Position numbers and translations under genes: made by a program. A stretch of 64,000 nucleotides of DNA from NCBI GenBank assembly GCA_011009095.1, contig VTPC01000790.1, forward strand, positions 12,626 to 76,625, written 5' to 3'. The stretch's first letter is position 1. Each line of letters opens with the position of its first letter. Below, piece by piece: positions 25,424 through 38,340 of the stretch. The notes beneath the pieces are model-generated. The model was given only the letters and a program-made list of their open reading frames with translations. It did no database searches and was not told the DNA's origin. The DNA comes from Ignelater luminosus (taxonomy: Eukaryota > Arthropoda > Insecta > Coleoptera > Elateridae).

Positions 25424-28400
25424 TTGTCTACCACTTTAATTGCTTTACGGTTTTAGTACTTTTTATTCTTTATTATACAAAAGCTAATCGTTTTTAAGTT
25501 CCAAAGCTTAACTTTTTTCCGTTTTTTAGACTTTCTATTTTTGCCTTTCTTTTGGTATTACCATAATAGTTTGCTACTACGTTATTGTATTATAATTCTG
25601 AAATTTACTATAACTTCTAAAGTCCGTCAACGACATCTGTTGCATAGATCAATAGCTATATCAGAGTTTTTGTAATTGGCTTCTTTTTGAATTATTAAAG
25701 GCAAGTAGAAACCGTAATCAAGAGCCTCCCATTGTCCCTTGCAATTCTTGTTCGAAGATTACGTTTATATAAGTCACGCACTAATATCCTAAAATATCAT
25801 CAATTATTGTAAAGGCAAAATAAAACAGTTAAAGTTCTAATTTTTGTTACATTGTAAATTTTCTTACAAGCAGAGATTTGTGAAGGTCATGTCTGCAACT
25901 ACCTGTTTCCGCCACTCTGTGACACACTGCTGTATGCAAATCTCATAAATGCAAATTCATGCCAAAGCTCTACATTTGCCCTTTGAAACAAAAAACTTGT
26001 GTCCTATAAAAAGAAAAACGATTCTTGCTATAGTCAGAAGAAGGCAAGATGACTTTTATTTCCGTAATTTCTGCACGTTTGTATTTTATTTCTAATAATT
26101 GTCATAACTCCAATGTAACATTAATTTCCGAGCTTGTAAAATTTTCAGCGTTTCCAGTTAAAGAGAGTAAAGAAACTTTTCAGATAACTTTGGCTAAACA
26201 CAGGAAAATGCTACTAATAATTTAATATTCTTTTTATTGAATTATTATGGAATTGTAATGAAGAAGCAATCCAAGATGTTAATTCGATTCATTACGTAAA
26301 CTAACTCAATTGACACAATTAAAGATAGTACATATTTCGTTAACAGTTTGATCTTTTTTGGACAATCTTTTTTCACCAGGTTTATCAATTTTCTGAAAAA
26401 TATAGTTAAAAGTGGATTAAAGTTATTTCACTACCTATAAAGGATACTAAATAATATTTTGTTCTCCAGTGAATATTTTTCTGAACAGTTTCTTTTTGAA
26501 TGATCTATGTAGTTCGTTGCTTGGTACTAGAATTAGACAACAAACCACAGAACGGTAAAATTTGTGGAAGAGCAGAAAGAGTCATAATCATTTTCTCAAA
26601 ATAACTGCTACATAAATGCGATAAAATCTAAGCTGCTATTGACAAGATTTCGCTTGAATCCTCTTGAGTTGTTGGAAAATTACTGCCATTTCTGTAATTG
26701 ATTAAAATTGATAGTAAGGTAGCACTACAAATATTTTCCATTTATCCCTTCTTATTAGATAGTTTTTGTTTGGTTTCCCTGTACAAACGAAATGCGATTC
26801 TACGAGATTTTCTTTGTATTTAAGCTGATATAACTCGTGGAATCCTGAAAGAATTATCTTACTGGAAGGAAAAGTACCATGGGTATATGAGTCTATAAAT
26901 ATTTTAATTTCTATTGAATTTTTAAAAGTGACCTGAATTTGAATTGAGTTTTTTGGTTTCATACATTTAGTTAGGAACCACAAAAAAAAGAACAATTCAA
27001 CAATTTTTAATTATACCTTTCGGTAAAACATCCTTTTAAATTTTTGATTTTATTCGTTTTATTCATCCTGACACAAAAAGATTCTAAATATTTTAAAAGA
27101 ATTTTTCTGTAAACAATAATTTATGACTCTCATATTTTGCAATCTGTTTGAAATATTACGCGAATTAAAGAAAGGAAAATTAATAAATTACAAAAAAGCA
27201 TTAAGCAGTAGAGAGAAAGTTATTTTCGGACCCGTTAGTGGTGATTATGAGAATGCGTTTAAATCTCGGAAGACCGTCATGAACTAAACATGAGCCTTTG
27301 ACGAGAACCGACTACGTGCAGCGAATACTTGAAAGATGAAAATTTGTATTATGTCATTGTACCACGGTTAACTCCTTGTTTATTAGGAGAATAATATAAT
27401 TCCCTCTTTTCTTTAATATCCGAGGAATGCATGCAGAAAACAAGACGAGAGGTTTATTATCGTGCCAATAACAAAAGAAAAAGAATATTATTTTCTTTAC
27501 TAACGATGTCTTGCCATCTTGAAATATAAAAGAGATATGAAAAATGATCACTGGCCGGCTACCGTCATTTCCTTTCATTGAGTTTATTTTTCCGTTAGAT
27601 ATAAAAATGTTTGTTAGATTTACTGGAACATTAATTGATTGATGACATAAAACTACACACATTAGATTTGGGGAAAAATTCTCGTCGACAATTTCATGTG
27701 GAAAAGTACACATCCCGTTTAATTTTTATGGATGCCAATAAATCTGAAAAACCGAATATGTTGAATCCGTATTAAACGGGTCGTTCGTTTTTATAATTTG
27801 ACGAAATAAAACGCTGCAACGATCCAATCACTTCAATGAATTGGCGATTCGTTTTAATCCGTAAAGGAAATAAAATTGGTTTTGATGTTAAAAACATAAA
27901 ATGCCGTGCCTTTTCTAAATCTATCCCGACGTGAAAATCAGTAGAGATCGTGATCTGGATTTGTTCAATCGTTTCTTGAAAAGTAGCACTTACGGGCTAC
28001 ATCGATTGACAGGCACTCGCTGCTCTCTTCTGCTCTATATCCTCTTAGAGGGTATCACTAGAAGAAGAATATGAAGGACAAAAAGCAAACTACAAACAAA
28101 GAACCGACTGATATGTATAATGTGACAGAGGTAATAATACCAAAGAATTCTCTGGTTAATAAATGTTACTGAAGTTCGAATTTTAATCGAACAACAACAA
28201 TAGTAGAAAGAAGCTAATTAAATACGGCTCTTAATTAAATTTAATTCGACAAATGCATCGCTGTTTCTTTTCTTATTCCCCAGCAAAACTTTTCTTGGAA
28301 GTTCTTATAAGATTGCAAAACAATGTATCAGAGGAAACTGGCTTCAAACTTCTTGGGATGAACGGATAAGAATATTTAATTATATGGATAGAGAACAAAA

Positions 28401-28734
28401 TGGTTGTTTTTCACATAATTACATCAACTTTCATTCGAGATATTTTCTTTTTTATATTTTCTGCAATTTCAAATAAAGCAATAACGGTATAGAGAAAATG
28501 AAACTTTAATTGGGATGCTCTACAAACGAATAATTTCAAAATAAACAAAGAAATCACTTCGATCTTCACAACGCTATTGTATAGGACTCCTTGGAATAAT
28601 TAATTCAATTAAATCTTTTATATTTGAAACGCAATTTTTTGTTAAAAAAGTTATCTACATAAAGATTTTATCTTCAACCAAGATATGATAAGATAATGAA
28701 TTATTAACGAACTATTTTATTGATAAAGGCTTTC
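25421..28734. other. AT-rich non-coding stretch
   Basis: No recognised gene. The minus frame 27354-27713 (119 codons, starting at Met) is the longest gap-free frame in the window outside the LINE shadow. It is rich in Ile/Phe with an FFFF run, and no domain is recognisable. The minus frame 26702-26995 (97 codons) is similar. The interval 27900-28100 is less AT-rich, but no exon can be defined in it. Confidence 0.45.
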
Positions 28735-28899
28735 ATGCCGGTATCCGCTTTACATTTACAAACTATGAGAGCTTTGCTACTACTTCCGTTGGGGTTGTTT
28801 GGATTACCAGGTCCGACACGAGAAGATGAGAGGCGAAATTTGAATAGAAAAGGTTATATTATGGTTGTCGCTGAATATTTGCCATATTTTAGAGTCTAA
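28735..28899 (+). CDS. Small ORF (54 codons) with signal-peptide-like segment
   Basis: An ATG-initiated frame of 54 codons ends in TAA. From the in-frame Met at residue 11 it reads MRALLLLPLGLFGLPGPTRE, that is Met, Arg, a Leu-rich hydrophobic core, a Gly/Pro break and then a charged segment (roughly EDERRNLNRK). This resembles an N-terminal secretion signal followed by a short polar region. The local composition is less AT-rich than the surroundings. There is no recognisable family, promoter or splice evidence, and a TA-flanked GGATGTTCC motif begins just after the stop, so the frame may be part of a repeat or a chance ORF. Treat it as a hypothetical candidate only. Confidence 0.2.
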   Translation: MPVSALHLQTMRALLLLPLGLFGLPGPTREDERRNLNRKGYIMVVAEYLPYFRV

Positions 28900-29994
28900 T
28901 ATAGGATGTTCCTGAAATGAACGGAAGCTAAAATTGCAACCATATAGTTTCTAATATAAATCTAGACCCTAAAGAGATGCAATTCACCATTTCGAGATAC
29001 AAAGTGTAAAGTTTCAATTAAAATTTCTTCTTTTCTTAATATCCAATAAAATAAAATTTTGTGCGTTGTTTTTACTCTTTGTTTTCTATTACTGTTTGAA
29101 TTTTGTGATGGATACTGCCATCAGGAATGAAGATCTAAGTGGTGCGGACACAACTCTTAAAAAGATTTATGTTATGTCACTGGAAAGACAAGAGAGATCG
29201 GTTTTGAGATCCAGGAATAATTTATAGACAAAAAATGCTTTTATGTTATTTTCATAGTCTTCAAGTAAGCTGGAATTTTCAGAAGTCCTACAATATCAAA
29301 ATTTAATTTTGATGATTTCTTGTTCTTCTAATAGTTTGAAAACAACGTGCAATAATAAATGGAATGTTTTACTGGTGTTTATTTTACTATATCTGTTATT
29401 CAATTCCAATTGGCGGCACATGTGTCGAAAAACATAATTAGCAATAGTTTTCAAAATCTACAAGAAATTTAATGACAAAAATTTCTTTATGGTTTTGTTT
29501 TCATAAAATGCGTCGTTTTCGAGTAAAACAAAATGTTCTGGAAGATTTGTTGCTTTGCACCGTTTTAGTTATCTGTTTTATACTTCGTTGGTTCAACGGT
29601 TGCACGTGCTAAAATTGTGCTTCTTTCTTTAGGACTTCTTCCTTCAATTCTATCCTCAATTACCAATACTAATAAATTTCTTTCTTGCTCCACAGATTTG
29701 CATTCACCTTCAACTGGTTTATGTTCTCTGGTACCATCCCAAATAAATCGGTAATATTCATTCAATTTCTAGCAGCACAAGACTACGATAAGTTAATAAG
29801 AACAGTTTCGATTTAATTTGTTAAGTTAACTTTCCGGAATAACAATTTTAAATGAATTCTTATAAGTTACACTTACTCCTAACCTACGACTTAATGCCGC
29901 CACCTAATGCTACTCGGGTACACTACAGATCTTTTGCTATTTTTATACTGCAAAATGTTTTGAAGCAGGCCTCTTTAACAGTGGCATTTTAAAG
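28900..29994. other. Stretch beginning with GGATGTTCC repeat-end motif
   Basis: It opens with TATAGGATGTTCCTGAAATG (28898-28917), one of four related TA-flanked motifs in the window. Further on, the 66-codon minus frame 29565-29765 is unusually hydrophilic (rich in Glu, Arg and Lys) for this region but has no known domain. No gene can be asserted. Confidence 0.35.
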
Positions 29995-30857
29995 TAGAGC
30001 TGGACATGTGATTCATTTTAAAAAACAAAAAAGCTCAGTCAAATTCAGTCACTCACGTACAGTTTTTTAAAAATTTAAGATCATATCTACCCACGACTGT
30101 ATATTTTATATTCACGCCCAAACACTTACGGCTGGTCACGTAGGTCACGATTCTTTTTAATTGTAAAGTAATCTTAACTCTTTTTTTTAATAAAGTTTAT
30201 AAAAGTGCAATAATGATTTGCTTACTATTAAAACTTGAATTTTGTGCAAAGTGAATATTTCTGCATTTTTTGCATGTTTGTTAATATTTTTATAATTTTA
30301 TTATTGTATTCTATGGTATTTTAACAAAATTTGCATTTTTCTCGTGAAATAGGAAGGTTGGTAGGATTCTATTAAAATGGTCACTTTTGGACTCGAGTAC
30401 TTTTAGCTATTTTATTATTTTATTTTGGTCATAAAGGAAGAAGGTAAAAAGACAGTAACACTGTTAAAATATTGTCTTCAAAATATTCATGTGGAGCGAC
30501 TCTACCGGGAACTTTTTTTAGATGGTAATGGTGTTTTCTGCAATCCATGTAGAAAGTAAAACAGTAAGTAGTTTAAAACTTATTTTAATTACTAAAAAGA
30601 TTGTTATTTTGCAAAAAATCTTTGCATATAAATCTCAGTTCTGCCTATTACATTATCTAAAGTTCTAACTTCAAATTTTTAGGTAGTTTTGATTGAAAAG
30701 GAGCGAGAAAAGACTACTTGATTAAAAAACAAATCAAATTAAAAATAATCACGCACAATGTAAATTCACGTAATAAAAAACATTATTTTTGTCACGTCTG
30801 TTCACGAATTGAAATTTAAAAATTACTCACGTTCGTGACTGGTACGTGACCCGTCTA
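29995..30857. mobile_element. Candidate hAT-like element with TCACG subterminal repeats
   Basis: TCACG occurs four times on the left (30053, 30112, 30136, 30145) and seven times on the right (five as TCACG at 30749, 30766, 30792, 30802, 30827; two inverted as CGTGA at 30834 and 30845), with a depleted middle. Clustered short motifs at both ends are typical of hAT and some other DNA transposons, where they bind transposase. Proposed ends are TAGAGCTGGACATG at 29995 and, on the opposite strand, TAGACGGGTCACG ending at 30857; they agree only partly. A short plus-strand stretch near 30493-30557 reads VERLYRELFLDGNGVFCNPC, faintly like a zinc-binding CxxC of a BED-type finger. No matching 8-bp target duplication was found, so the assignment is an inference. 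Confidence 0.35.
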
Positions 30858-33292
30858 GAATCTAGTCAACCGCACTAATTAACAGAATCAAAAGTAATAG
30901 AAAAAACATGCATTATAAAATTGATTCGATACCACAATAAAACGCATAGAAACTAAATCAAAATGAGAATCCCAAAAAAGAAATTTAAATAGTTGCTATA
31001 AGAAAGGGATGGAATAGAAAATATGATACAAAGAGGTTAACATGAAAAATCATGACTACTTTACTACTCTTGAACGTTGATTCTAGACCGAAGATCGTTC
31101 TATAATCCTTGTCTTTCTTGCCCGCGGTAGCACTGTGATGGAGAAGTCTAATGGCACTAGAAGAGCAAGAACAGCGTTAGATTTGACAATAGCCCAGTTC
31201 CTCCTATATCATGGACGTCCGTCAAACCACATTCCAGAAGAATGTTTCAGCTGGATATCTGAAACTCCGAAATACCGCAAGGGAGAATGGATGACCTGCA
31301 TTCAGGAGTCCCAAGAACCGGTCGGAGAGGTAGTATCATCGAAACGGAATTAAACACAGTAAATATCAAACTTTATGTGCTAAGCATAACATAAAAGCTG
31401 CAAAGGCTTGGTTTTCCAAATCGAGAATCAAGAGACTTACGTAGCTTCTCGAACAGCACGTTTTTGATATCTATTTTATCCCACGTGGAATTCAATGATA
31501 GCAGCCAGAAGTATAATACCTATCAAGTACTTATTATTAAAAAATGTAAAAACTGACAAAGAAGCACCACGGTGTTGACTGACAGATCTGAAGGTCATTC
31601 AAAGACAACAGCCAGTTACATGCATCTCAGAAGATATCAAGCCCAAGATAAAAACCTTACAACTTAAAAATATATTGAGATGGTAACTCTAAGATTGAAA
31701 GAGACATACTGATCTCTTACCGCGTGTGCCATTACAATCTAGAGCAGTCGTCTTTTGATTTGAAATATTGACTAAAACAGTCAATGCATTAAGTCAAAAC
31801 TTCGTTAAACAGTGCTGTTCCAGGCTATAGCATAAGCAATATCACGAACAGTTTTACAAGAGCTTTTGTCAGAATTTCCAAAGATATTTTGGTTTTGAAT
31901 ATAAATTAAGCAATCTTGAAATCAGTATTTGGGTAAATTCTTTACAAAAATAATTGTTGTGCAAAATGGTAAAATTATCTTGGAAACTTAATTACCACTA
32001 CATTCAAGGAACAATGACAATAATTTCTTCAGCAAACATTTTGGCCTTTAATTCTGAAAAATGTGCACTGACGAGATTTTTATATAGTAAAAATGGAAAA
32101 AAGTAGGAGGATACTCAGACTATTAAGTAAGCAAGATCACCTAGCACATCTGGAAAACAACATCAACCAAAAGTCTGTTTTTTTTATATTCTAACTGGCA
32201 AACTTGTTTACTATCTGTGAAGACAATTACTGCCAACCTTGGTTATGTATTTGTCAAATGATTAAGGTTACTGTTCAATATTCCCAAAATTTGAGTTTTT
32301 GCGTATTACACCAGCTATAATTATTTTGATTTCTAAGCTTTCTTTGTTATACAAAGAAAACAAATTGTTAAAAAATTTTCTGTTTCTATTTAAGCAATAA
32401 CTGTAGAGGATAACTGAAGATAATAAAAAATTAAATATTAAGATTAGAAAGCAACATTTATAGTAATTCTTACAACCCCAATCTCAGTAGTTTATTGCGA
32501 AAATATTACAATTGCACAGTAAACATGTGACCACTTCTACATTACTGAATTATACCCTTTAACCTTTTTGTCTTGTCAGCTATAGTAATGACTTCCCCTG
32601 CGACCAAGTTCTAGTTTTTCCATAATTTTAAGATGGTCTCAGTACAACTATACAATTGTATTTGCAAAATAAAATCATTCCTGTGACAAGCTTTAACTGC
32701 TTTATAACCGCCACTTGTTATAAAAGGAGAAATTTCAAAATTTCATTTTCAAAATAATCCCGACTATAATTTATTGAGAACTTCTAATCTGTTCATAACT
32801 GACATTAAAAACAATGATAATGTTGACAAAAGATCCAAAAGTTTGAGACCACCTATACTTTTTAGATATCAAACACAAATGTTTGTGGACTTTTGGACCC
32901 CAGTGTAAGTTACCTTTTCAACAGTAAAATAAACAAGACACAATATCCAAAAGGTAGAAACATATACAGTCACTTCTGTTTATAGCTGATATTTTGTAAA
33001 TAATTATTTATATTTTCAAAAACCTTTTTTTATAACTTCTGAAGAAATACCTACTACGTAGTATATTTTACTAAATTTGTTATACAAAACATGCGTTCTA
33101 TTAGAGAAAATGGTAGTGACGTCAAAACATTATAACGTTGATTACCAAAATGATTAGAACATTTACGATCTAAAGTTTAGATATTTTTATTATTATTACT
33201 ATTATTAGCAAAAAGGGAAAGATTATCTCATTTAAAAAAAATAGGTATATTCTCAATATTCCTAAAACAGAAAGAGTAGTTACTGATACGTA
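30858..33292. other. AT-rich non-coding stretch
   Basis: No gene recognised. The plus frame 31135-31353 (72 codons) is hydrophilic and less AT-biased than its surroundings; the frames after it stay partly open to about 31450. It may be a fragment of an unknown repeat, but I see no diagnostic motif. Confidence 0.45.
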
Positions 33293-33312
33293 TTAATTAA
33301 TTAATTAATTAA
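33293..33312. repeat. (TTAA)5 microsatellite
   Basis: Five uninterrupted TTAA units. Confidence 0.95.
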
Positions 33313-34019
33313 TATCATTAATTGTTAGTCAGAAAGATTGCCTTCTTGGCAATTTATTTTTCATTTCAGGAATAAACGAAGTGATGACGGTAAGATCTTG
33401 TCATTCTACAAAAACATCTGTTCTAATTAAAAGAGACAAATGAGGAAGATTTTATTAGAATACTAAATCTAGAGGGTGTGTTGTGTTGTTAATGTTATTG
33501 TCTCTGTGCATCAGAATAATAAGTAATATCAACAAGAAAAATAAAAAGTATTGTTAACTCATGCTGGTTTATAGGAACTCTGAAGTCTTAAAATTCATAA
33601 TGCGCCGGCAAATATCACAGACGTCATCTGCAGTGATTTATGACTTTATCTATTCGTGAAATAGATACAATTAGATATATTATTACGTACTGTACTTATT
33701 TCTCTTAAGTCATCTCTGTCTAATCTTAGTGTCTTATACTCTAATATTTGTGAGGGTACACAGCCTCTCTGAACTTTTCTGAGTAGCCTTCACAAAGTTA
33801 ACTTTTAATATTAGCTTTTCGCCATTATTTACAAACCATGTAATCGAAGATGCTTCTATTTTTGCTATAAATAATTTACTTGGTTCTGATTCAGTTTTTA
33901 TCAGTTTAACTGAAATGCAATGTTAGTTACCCATATTCTTTTACAGATCAACAACCCATGAAAAACTTGTATCACATTGTCTAAAAAGGAACATTTCTAA
34001 CTTAATTTTAATTTAAACT

Positions 34020-34460
34020 TTCTTCAACAAAATTGTCCAAAAATCTTCAATTGCGCTACCTGTGGTACATTTGATGGATTATTGTTTTTAGGCACAAAAT
34101 TTATCTTGAGCACGTTACGCCAGTTTTGTGTTTCTTTGGCGTATTGGACTGATGTCAAGTCTGTCCAAAACAGTATATCATCCTGAGTATGATGTGTTAA
34201 GAAAATCAACTAATTTTGGTAGACATTTACAAGTGTACCTTCTTCCGTTTAATGTTTTGCCTTTAGTTCGCCCTATTATATAGGGTCTAGAAATCCCAAA
34301 TGTTGACATTACACATCACTGTCGGAAAATTTAGCTTTTCCTTTAAATTTCAAATTATTTTGGTAATCATTTTCCTTCGTTTCTGACTTTTCCAATGTGA
34401 AGTATATTCATGAATATTTACAGAATATCATGTATAACATTTTGTTCAACTTGATAGCAA
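34020..34460 (-). pseudogene. Tc1/mariner-superfamily transposase relic (DD37-type spacing)
   Basis: The minus strand carries the C-terminal catalytic part of an IS630/Tc1-mariner DDE transposase. In transcription order I read a YFTLEKSETKEND block (about 34425-34385), FKGKAKF (about 34350), a GISRPY-like block (about 34300), a CLPKLVDF block (about 34215) and then ILFWTDLTSVQYAKETQNW, INFVPKNNNPSNVPQ and a degraded end. The second catalytic Asp is the D of FWTD (codon 34159-34161). The third acidic residue, normally the E of an RPIE motif, is replaced by Lys (AQLK), and exactly 37 residues separate that position from the Asp. Related intact elements would therefore be of DD37 spacing, distinct from the mariner DD34D relic at 15.9 kb. 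At least one frameshift separates the blocks near 34210 and the last catalytic residue is lost, so the copy is inactive. The N-terminal DNA-binding domain was not found. Confidence 0.85.
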
Positions 34461-37400
34461 AAAACTTGGGCAGACCAATTTGGTTGAGCAAGTTGCTCAC
34501 CACAAAACTAGACATTAAGCAAATTCTTGTATCATTTCTAGTGTGAACACGCAGAATAGACAACTTCTCATCTTATTAGACTGCCAATTTTGCGCTATTG
34601 CGTTGATTGTTCTTTAGGCAAATCAACTTGCCGAGTCAGCTTATGAATCCCACAAAAAACGTTTCTTATCATTTACTGTTTTGCCTGTACAAGACATTCA
34701 GATTTGATAGGAATTACTAAATCCGAGTTATAAAACAGACATGCAAATGTGAAACTTGTGGGTTTGGGTAAAGGGAACTAAATGGTATCTAACTGCGCTA
34801 GAAAAACCTAAAAATAGCTAAAGTAGTTTAAACGCAACAGAGTTAAAAGTATCTTAGAATGAAGCCTCCCATAAGCGTCAGAAAAAGAGTGTAAGAATAT
34901 GCATCTTCATCCCACCCAAATGCCTCATCCCAGGGTAAAAAGTGTAATTTAGTGTTGGTAGATGAACGAGCATGTTTCCGTAACTCCTGATCTTAGTGTT
35001 TAAAACCAGACGTTTTGTGATGGATACTTTTACCACATACAGTATAACTTGGTTTAGCGTAATAATCGGGACCAAAACAAACAGTGGTACGTTAATAATC
35101 GAAGTTCGTTGTGGAAAGCAATGCCAGAAAATAATTTAAAATGTTCTATTTTTTTTATTACATAGTCTCTTATCGTCTGTGCTGCCAATATTTTCCAGGA
35201 TCGCGTCATTACCCAAATCTGTTCATGTAATCGTCACAACTCGACGGTGGCGCTTTTTGGGTGCATTCTGGAGAAGTAACAAACACGCAAACTGTTCCTG
35301 AATTCCGAGTACCTCAATGTTTTGTTTTTTAATTTAAGTGACGTTTAACCTTCACATTAGGCTATAAAAATTGAAAAACGGACACCTTTTATGGAGCTGT
35401 TCCAATGTCAAACATTGTAACACCACACGGTAAAAGTCTTGATACCACATTAAATTTGACATTTGACTCAAAGTGCGGAAAAACAAATCAGATCGATTAG
35501 TCTTCTGGTGAGACTAAATGTAGAGAGAGTAAAAGCTCAGGGTTTTTATCAAGTCTATGGTCTGATTTTTTCATTCACACTCAAACTTAGTATCGGATGC
35601 AACCAGTGATCTCTAAGAAAAGAGATTATGAAGGATAAGAAAAATAGAAAACTTTAGCTTCACACAAGGAAGACGCTTTCCAGAATTAAAATAATCAAAA
35701 CTCAGTATTTTCAAAATATCTGCTTTGTAGGTATACTCAGTAAATTTTGTACAAACATTGCAACAGATTTTTCTGTTCAGTATTCTGAAATCTGATAATT
35801 CTACATTAATCTGGGAAATTATCTAAAACGTGTTAGTAATTTATTAGATTATAACTGAATGTATAGGAACAGGGAAAAATAACAGACTTAATGATCTTAA
35901 TTCTAGGAATCTGAACGCTGAAGACAAATGACTGACAGCCAAACAAATCCCATAACTATAAGACAGCCAAACCTGTACACCATTAAACGTTCCCTGTAGC
36001 TTTTACATTGATTTATAAGAGCTTCTGGTTATTCCTTACCTTCTGCAACTCCTAATGGGATTTATGATAATTTTTTATACTTATATCAAGGATGACCAAC
36101 CTTTCTAGTCTGAAACACACGAATTAAAGAATTTGACTTAAAAGTACATTCAGAAAAATTTATCACGATGCAAATATAATAATACAAGGCTGTTCATTTT
36201 CAAAGAACAATCAAGTGTAATTGCAAAACTAAATAAAATCGAATCTATTACTTATATTTCATCTCTTTATAAAATAAAAAGTTAAACTTCCTTGCATTTA
36301 AAAATTCTAACTTCAATTTATCAAAATTATCCCACTAAATAAACAAGGAAGGAATCTGGTTTATACCTCGGAAAAAGTTTACCAATTAGGTCAGTGTTAC
36401 AGGAAAATTCTTCACAATTTTAATCAAAACATTTTAGTTTATTGGAGTTGAGAAAATTATCAGGATAAAACAAATGTGAGCGAAACTGTGTTCGGTCATG
36501 GTGCGGTCGCCAAACTTTTACTTTCGCAGTTTCGTCGGCTTTTATATATTAGTACTCGTCCTAAAATTTTAGACAGGTTTATCCGATATAAGGGGACGAA
36601 TTTATTGGTGGATTTGATTTAATTCAATTTGGCGTTTTAAATAAATGTAGACAAAATGTTTCTAGAAAGAGAGATGGAGAAAGAAAGAGAAGAAAAATTA
36701 AAAAGAACGCTTTTCATAATATGGAGTTTTTCTTTTTATGTGTAATCGGAATACTTTTTTTTGAGATTTATAACTTATTAAGTATCAAAATAGAATGTTT
36801 CTCATATTTTTTCAAGCGGTAAACCCTTTTTGCAATATAATTAAAAATTCTAAAGTTAGAGAAAAATAATATAAAATTTACTCCTACACATCGTACTAAT
36901 GTCTTCAACTGTGTCGTTTTTAAAGCACATGGCTTAACTTAGAGTAAAAGGAAGGTAACATCTCGGCATAATAATGACCAGAGGAACGATATTGAATAAG
37001 GATATAAGCTATGAAATGAATTTCTAATTCCACCAAAAATCTAAGCGCATTATGTTGCTCTCCCTAGACCACTAGACCTCTTTCAGTATGAAGACATTTA
37101 GTCTTCAGTTGAAAGAAACACATGAAGAAAGCTTTTTGTTTATCGTTTCCATTTTTTTCTCAGGGCCCAAACTCAACTTATTTAGCGTTTTGCAGGCCTT
37201 TTTTGGATAATGACCAAAAATTATGAACAAATGTAGGCGGATTGTTTATCAAACAAAAAACTTTGCAAAAACCAAGAAAGGTATTTTTTTAAAGAACAGC
37301 TCTTTGAATAAATAAGTCATACTCTAGATGACATGAGCTACACTGATTGTTTGCCAACACCAAAACTTTTAAATTAATAAATAATTTTTGGTTTTAAGCA

Positions 37401-37469
37401 TTATTTTAGTCTGTGGAAGGTATTTATTTAAATATCGAAATTTATTTTTAACAAGTAAAACCTCTCCAC
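34461..37469. other. AT-rich non-coding stretch
   Basis: No gene recognised. A minus-strand interval at 34878-35090 is largely open in two frames and less AT-biased, but shows no family motif. A purine-rich GA run lies at 36664-36706. Confidence 0.45.
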
Positions 37470-38340
37470 CTCTAATTGGAAAATTCAAGAGTAGGGGAAA
37501 TTGTAGTTCATGAGCATGAAGAACTATGGAAACATGTCACTAGCAAAAAAGTGGACCAAAGTGAGATCAAAAATTATACTCTTGCTTGAGCCTATTAACT
37601 TTGTGTACGTGCAAACCACAGTAAGTGCAAAAGAAGCATGCGATAATTTGCAAAAGACTCTTCAGGTTTTTGGTTTAACACGTAAGCCAGGGTAGCTTAA
37701 TAACTACCAAGCCAGAAAATAATTAATCCGTTGAAGATTACGACAATAAAATTGTTACTGCAGCTGATAAATTAAATGAAATTGGCACGTCATTGTCACG
37801 TCAGTAATAGTGATGAATGGATAGGTTGCCTAGAGAATGCAAAACGATAATTATAGCCATAGAAAACTCTGGCACTTCAATCACTACTGATGCGATTAAA
37901 AACAAATCTATTGCAAGACATTAAATTGGAGAATTCACAGGACAGAAGCAAAATTGTTTTTTATGGAAAAAATTCTAAGTAATCCGATAAATATGTCTTG
38001 GACGTGATTTTTAGGGTCACATTCCAAAGAAATGCCCTTTTAGACGAAAGCAAGTTAAATTTACACAGTTACTTCATTTTCAGTAAATGAGGCTAATATT
38101 CCAATGAGTGGTATATTGATTGTTGAATACGCTGCATTGATTCCGGTGCTTTAGCTCTTATGGTACTGTCTTATTATTGGTTAGAAAATATGCGGACACC
38201 CATGAATCATAAAGTAGCTGTCGCCAATGCTATTGGGAACTTACCGTTGAAAGTGTTAGTTCATGGTAATATTGAGAACATTTAAATAAAGAATCTTTTG
38301 TATGTACCTGATTTATGCACCAATTTGTTATCACTGAAAT
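37470..38340 (+). pseudogene. Ty1/copia retrotransposon relic (gag and protease region)
   Basis: Read across frameshifts, this is the 5' half of a copia gag-pol polyprotein. Motifs in order are EHEELWKHV (about 37512-37540), then a 61-codon frame (37510-37695) containing KIILLLEPINFVYVQ, SAKEACDNLQKTL and FGLTRK, which is the Gag (UBN2-like) core. Next comes TAADKLNEIGT (about 37760), then NEWIG, then the aspartic-protease start WYID followed by IDSGA (Asp-Ser-Gly-Ala codons 38139-38150), and finally IKNLLYVPDLCTNLLSL (about 38290-38336). The protease start carries a 21-base insertion: ATTGATT occurs at 38115 and again 21 bases later, splitting WYID from DSGA with an in-frame stop. Integrase, reverse transcriptase and LTRs are not visible. 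The sequence beyond 38400 is unrelated, so the element is truncated or was interrupted. The copy is inactive. Confidence 0.9.

Noticed and set aside
27354..27713. 119-codon minus-strand frame as a gene
   Set aside because: The translation is rich in Ile and Phe with an FFFF run from AT composition. No domain, splice or promoter evidence was seen.
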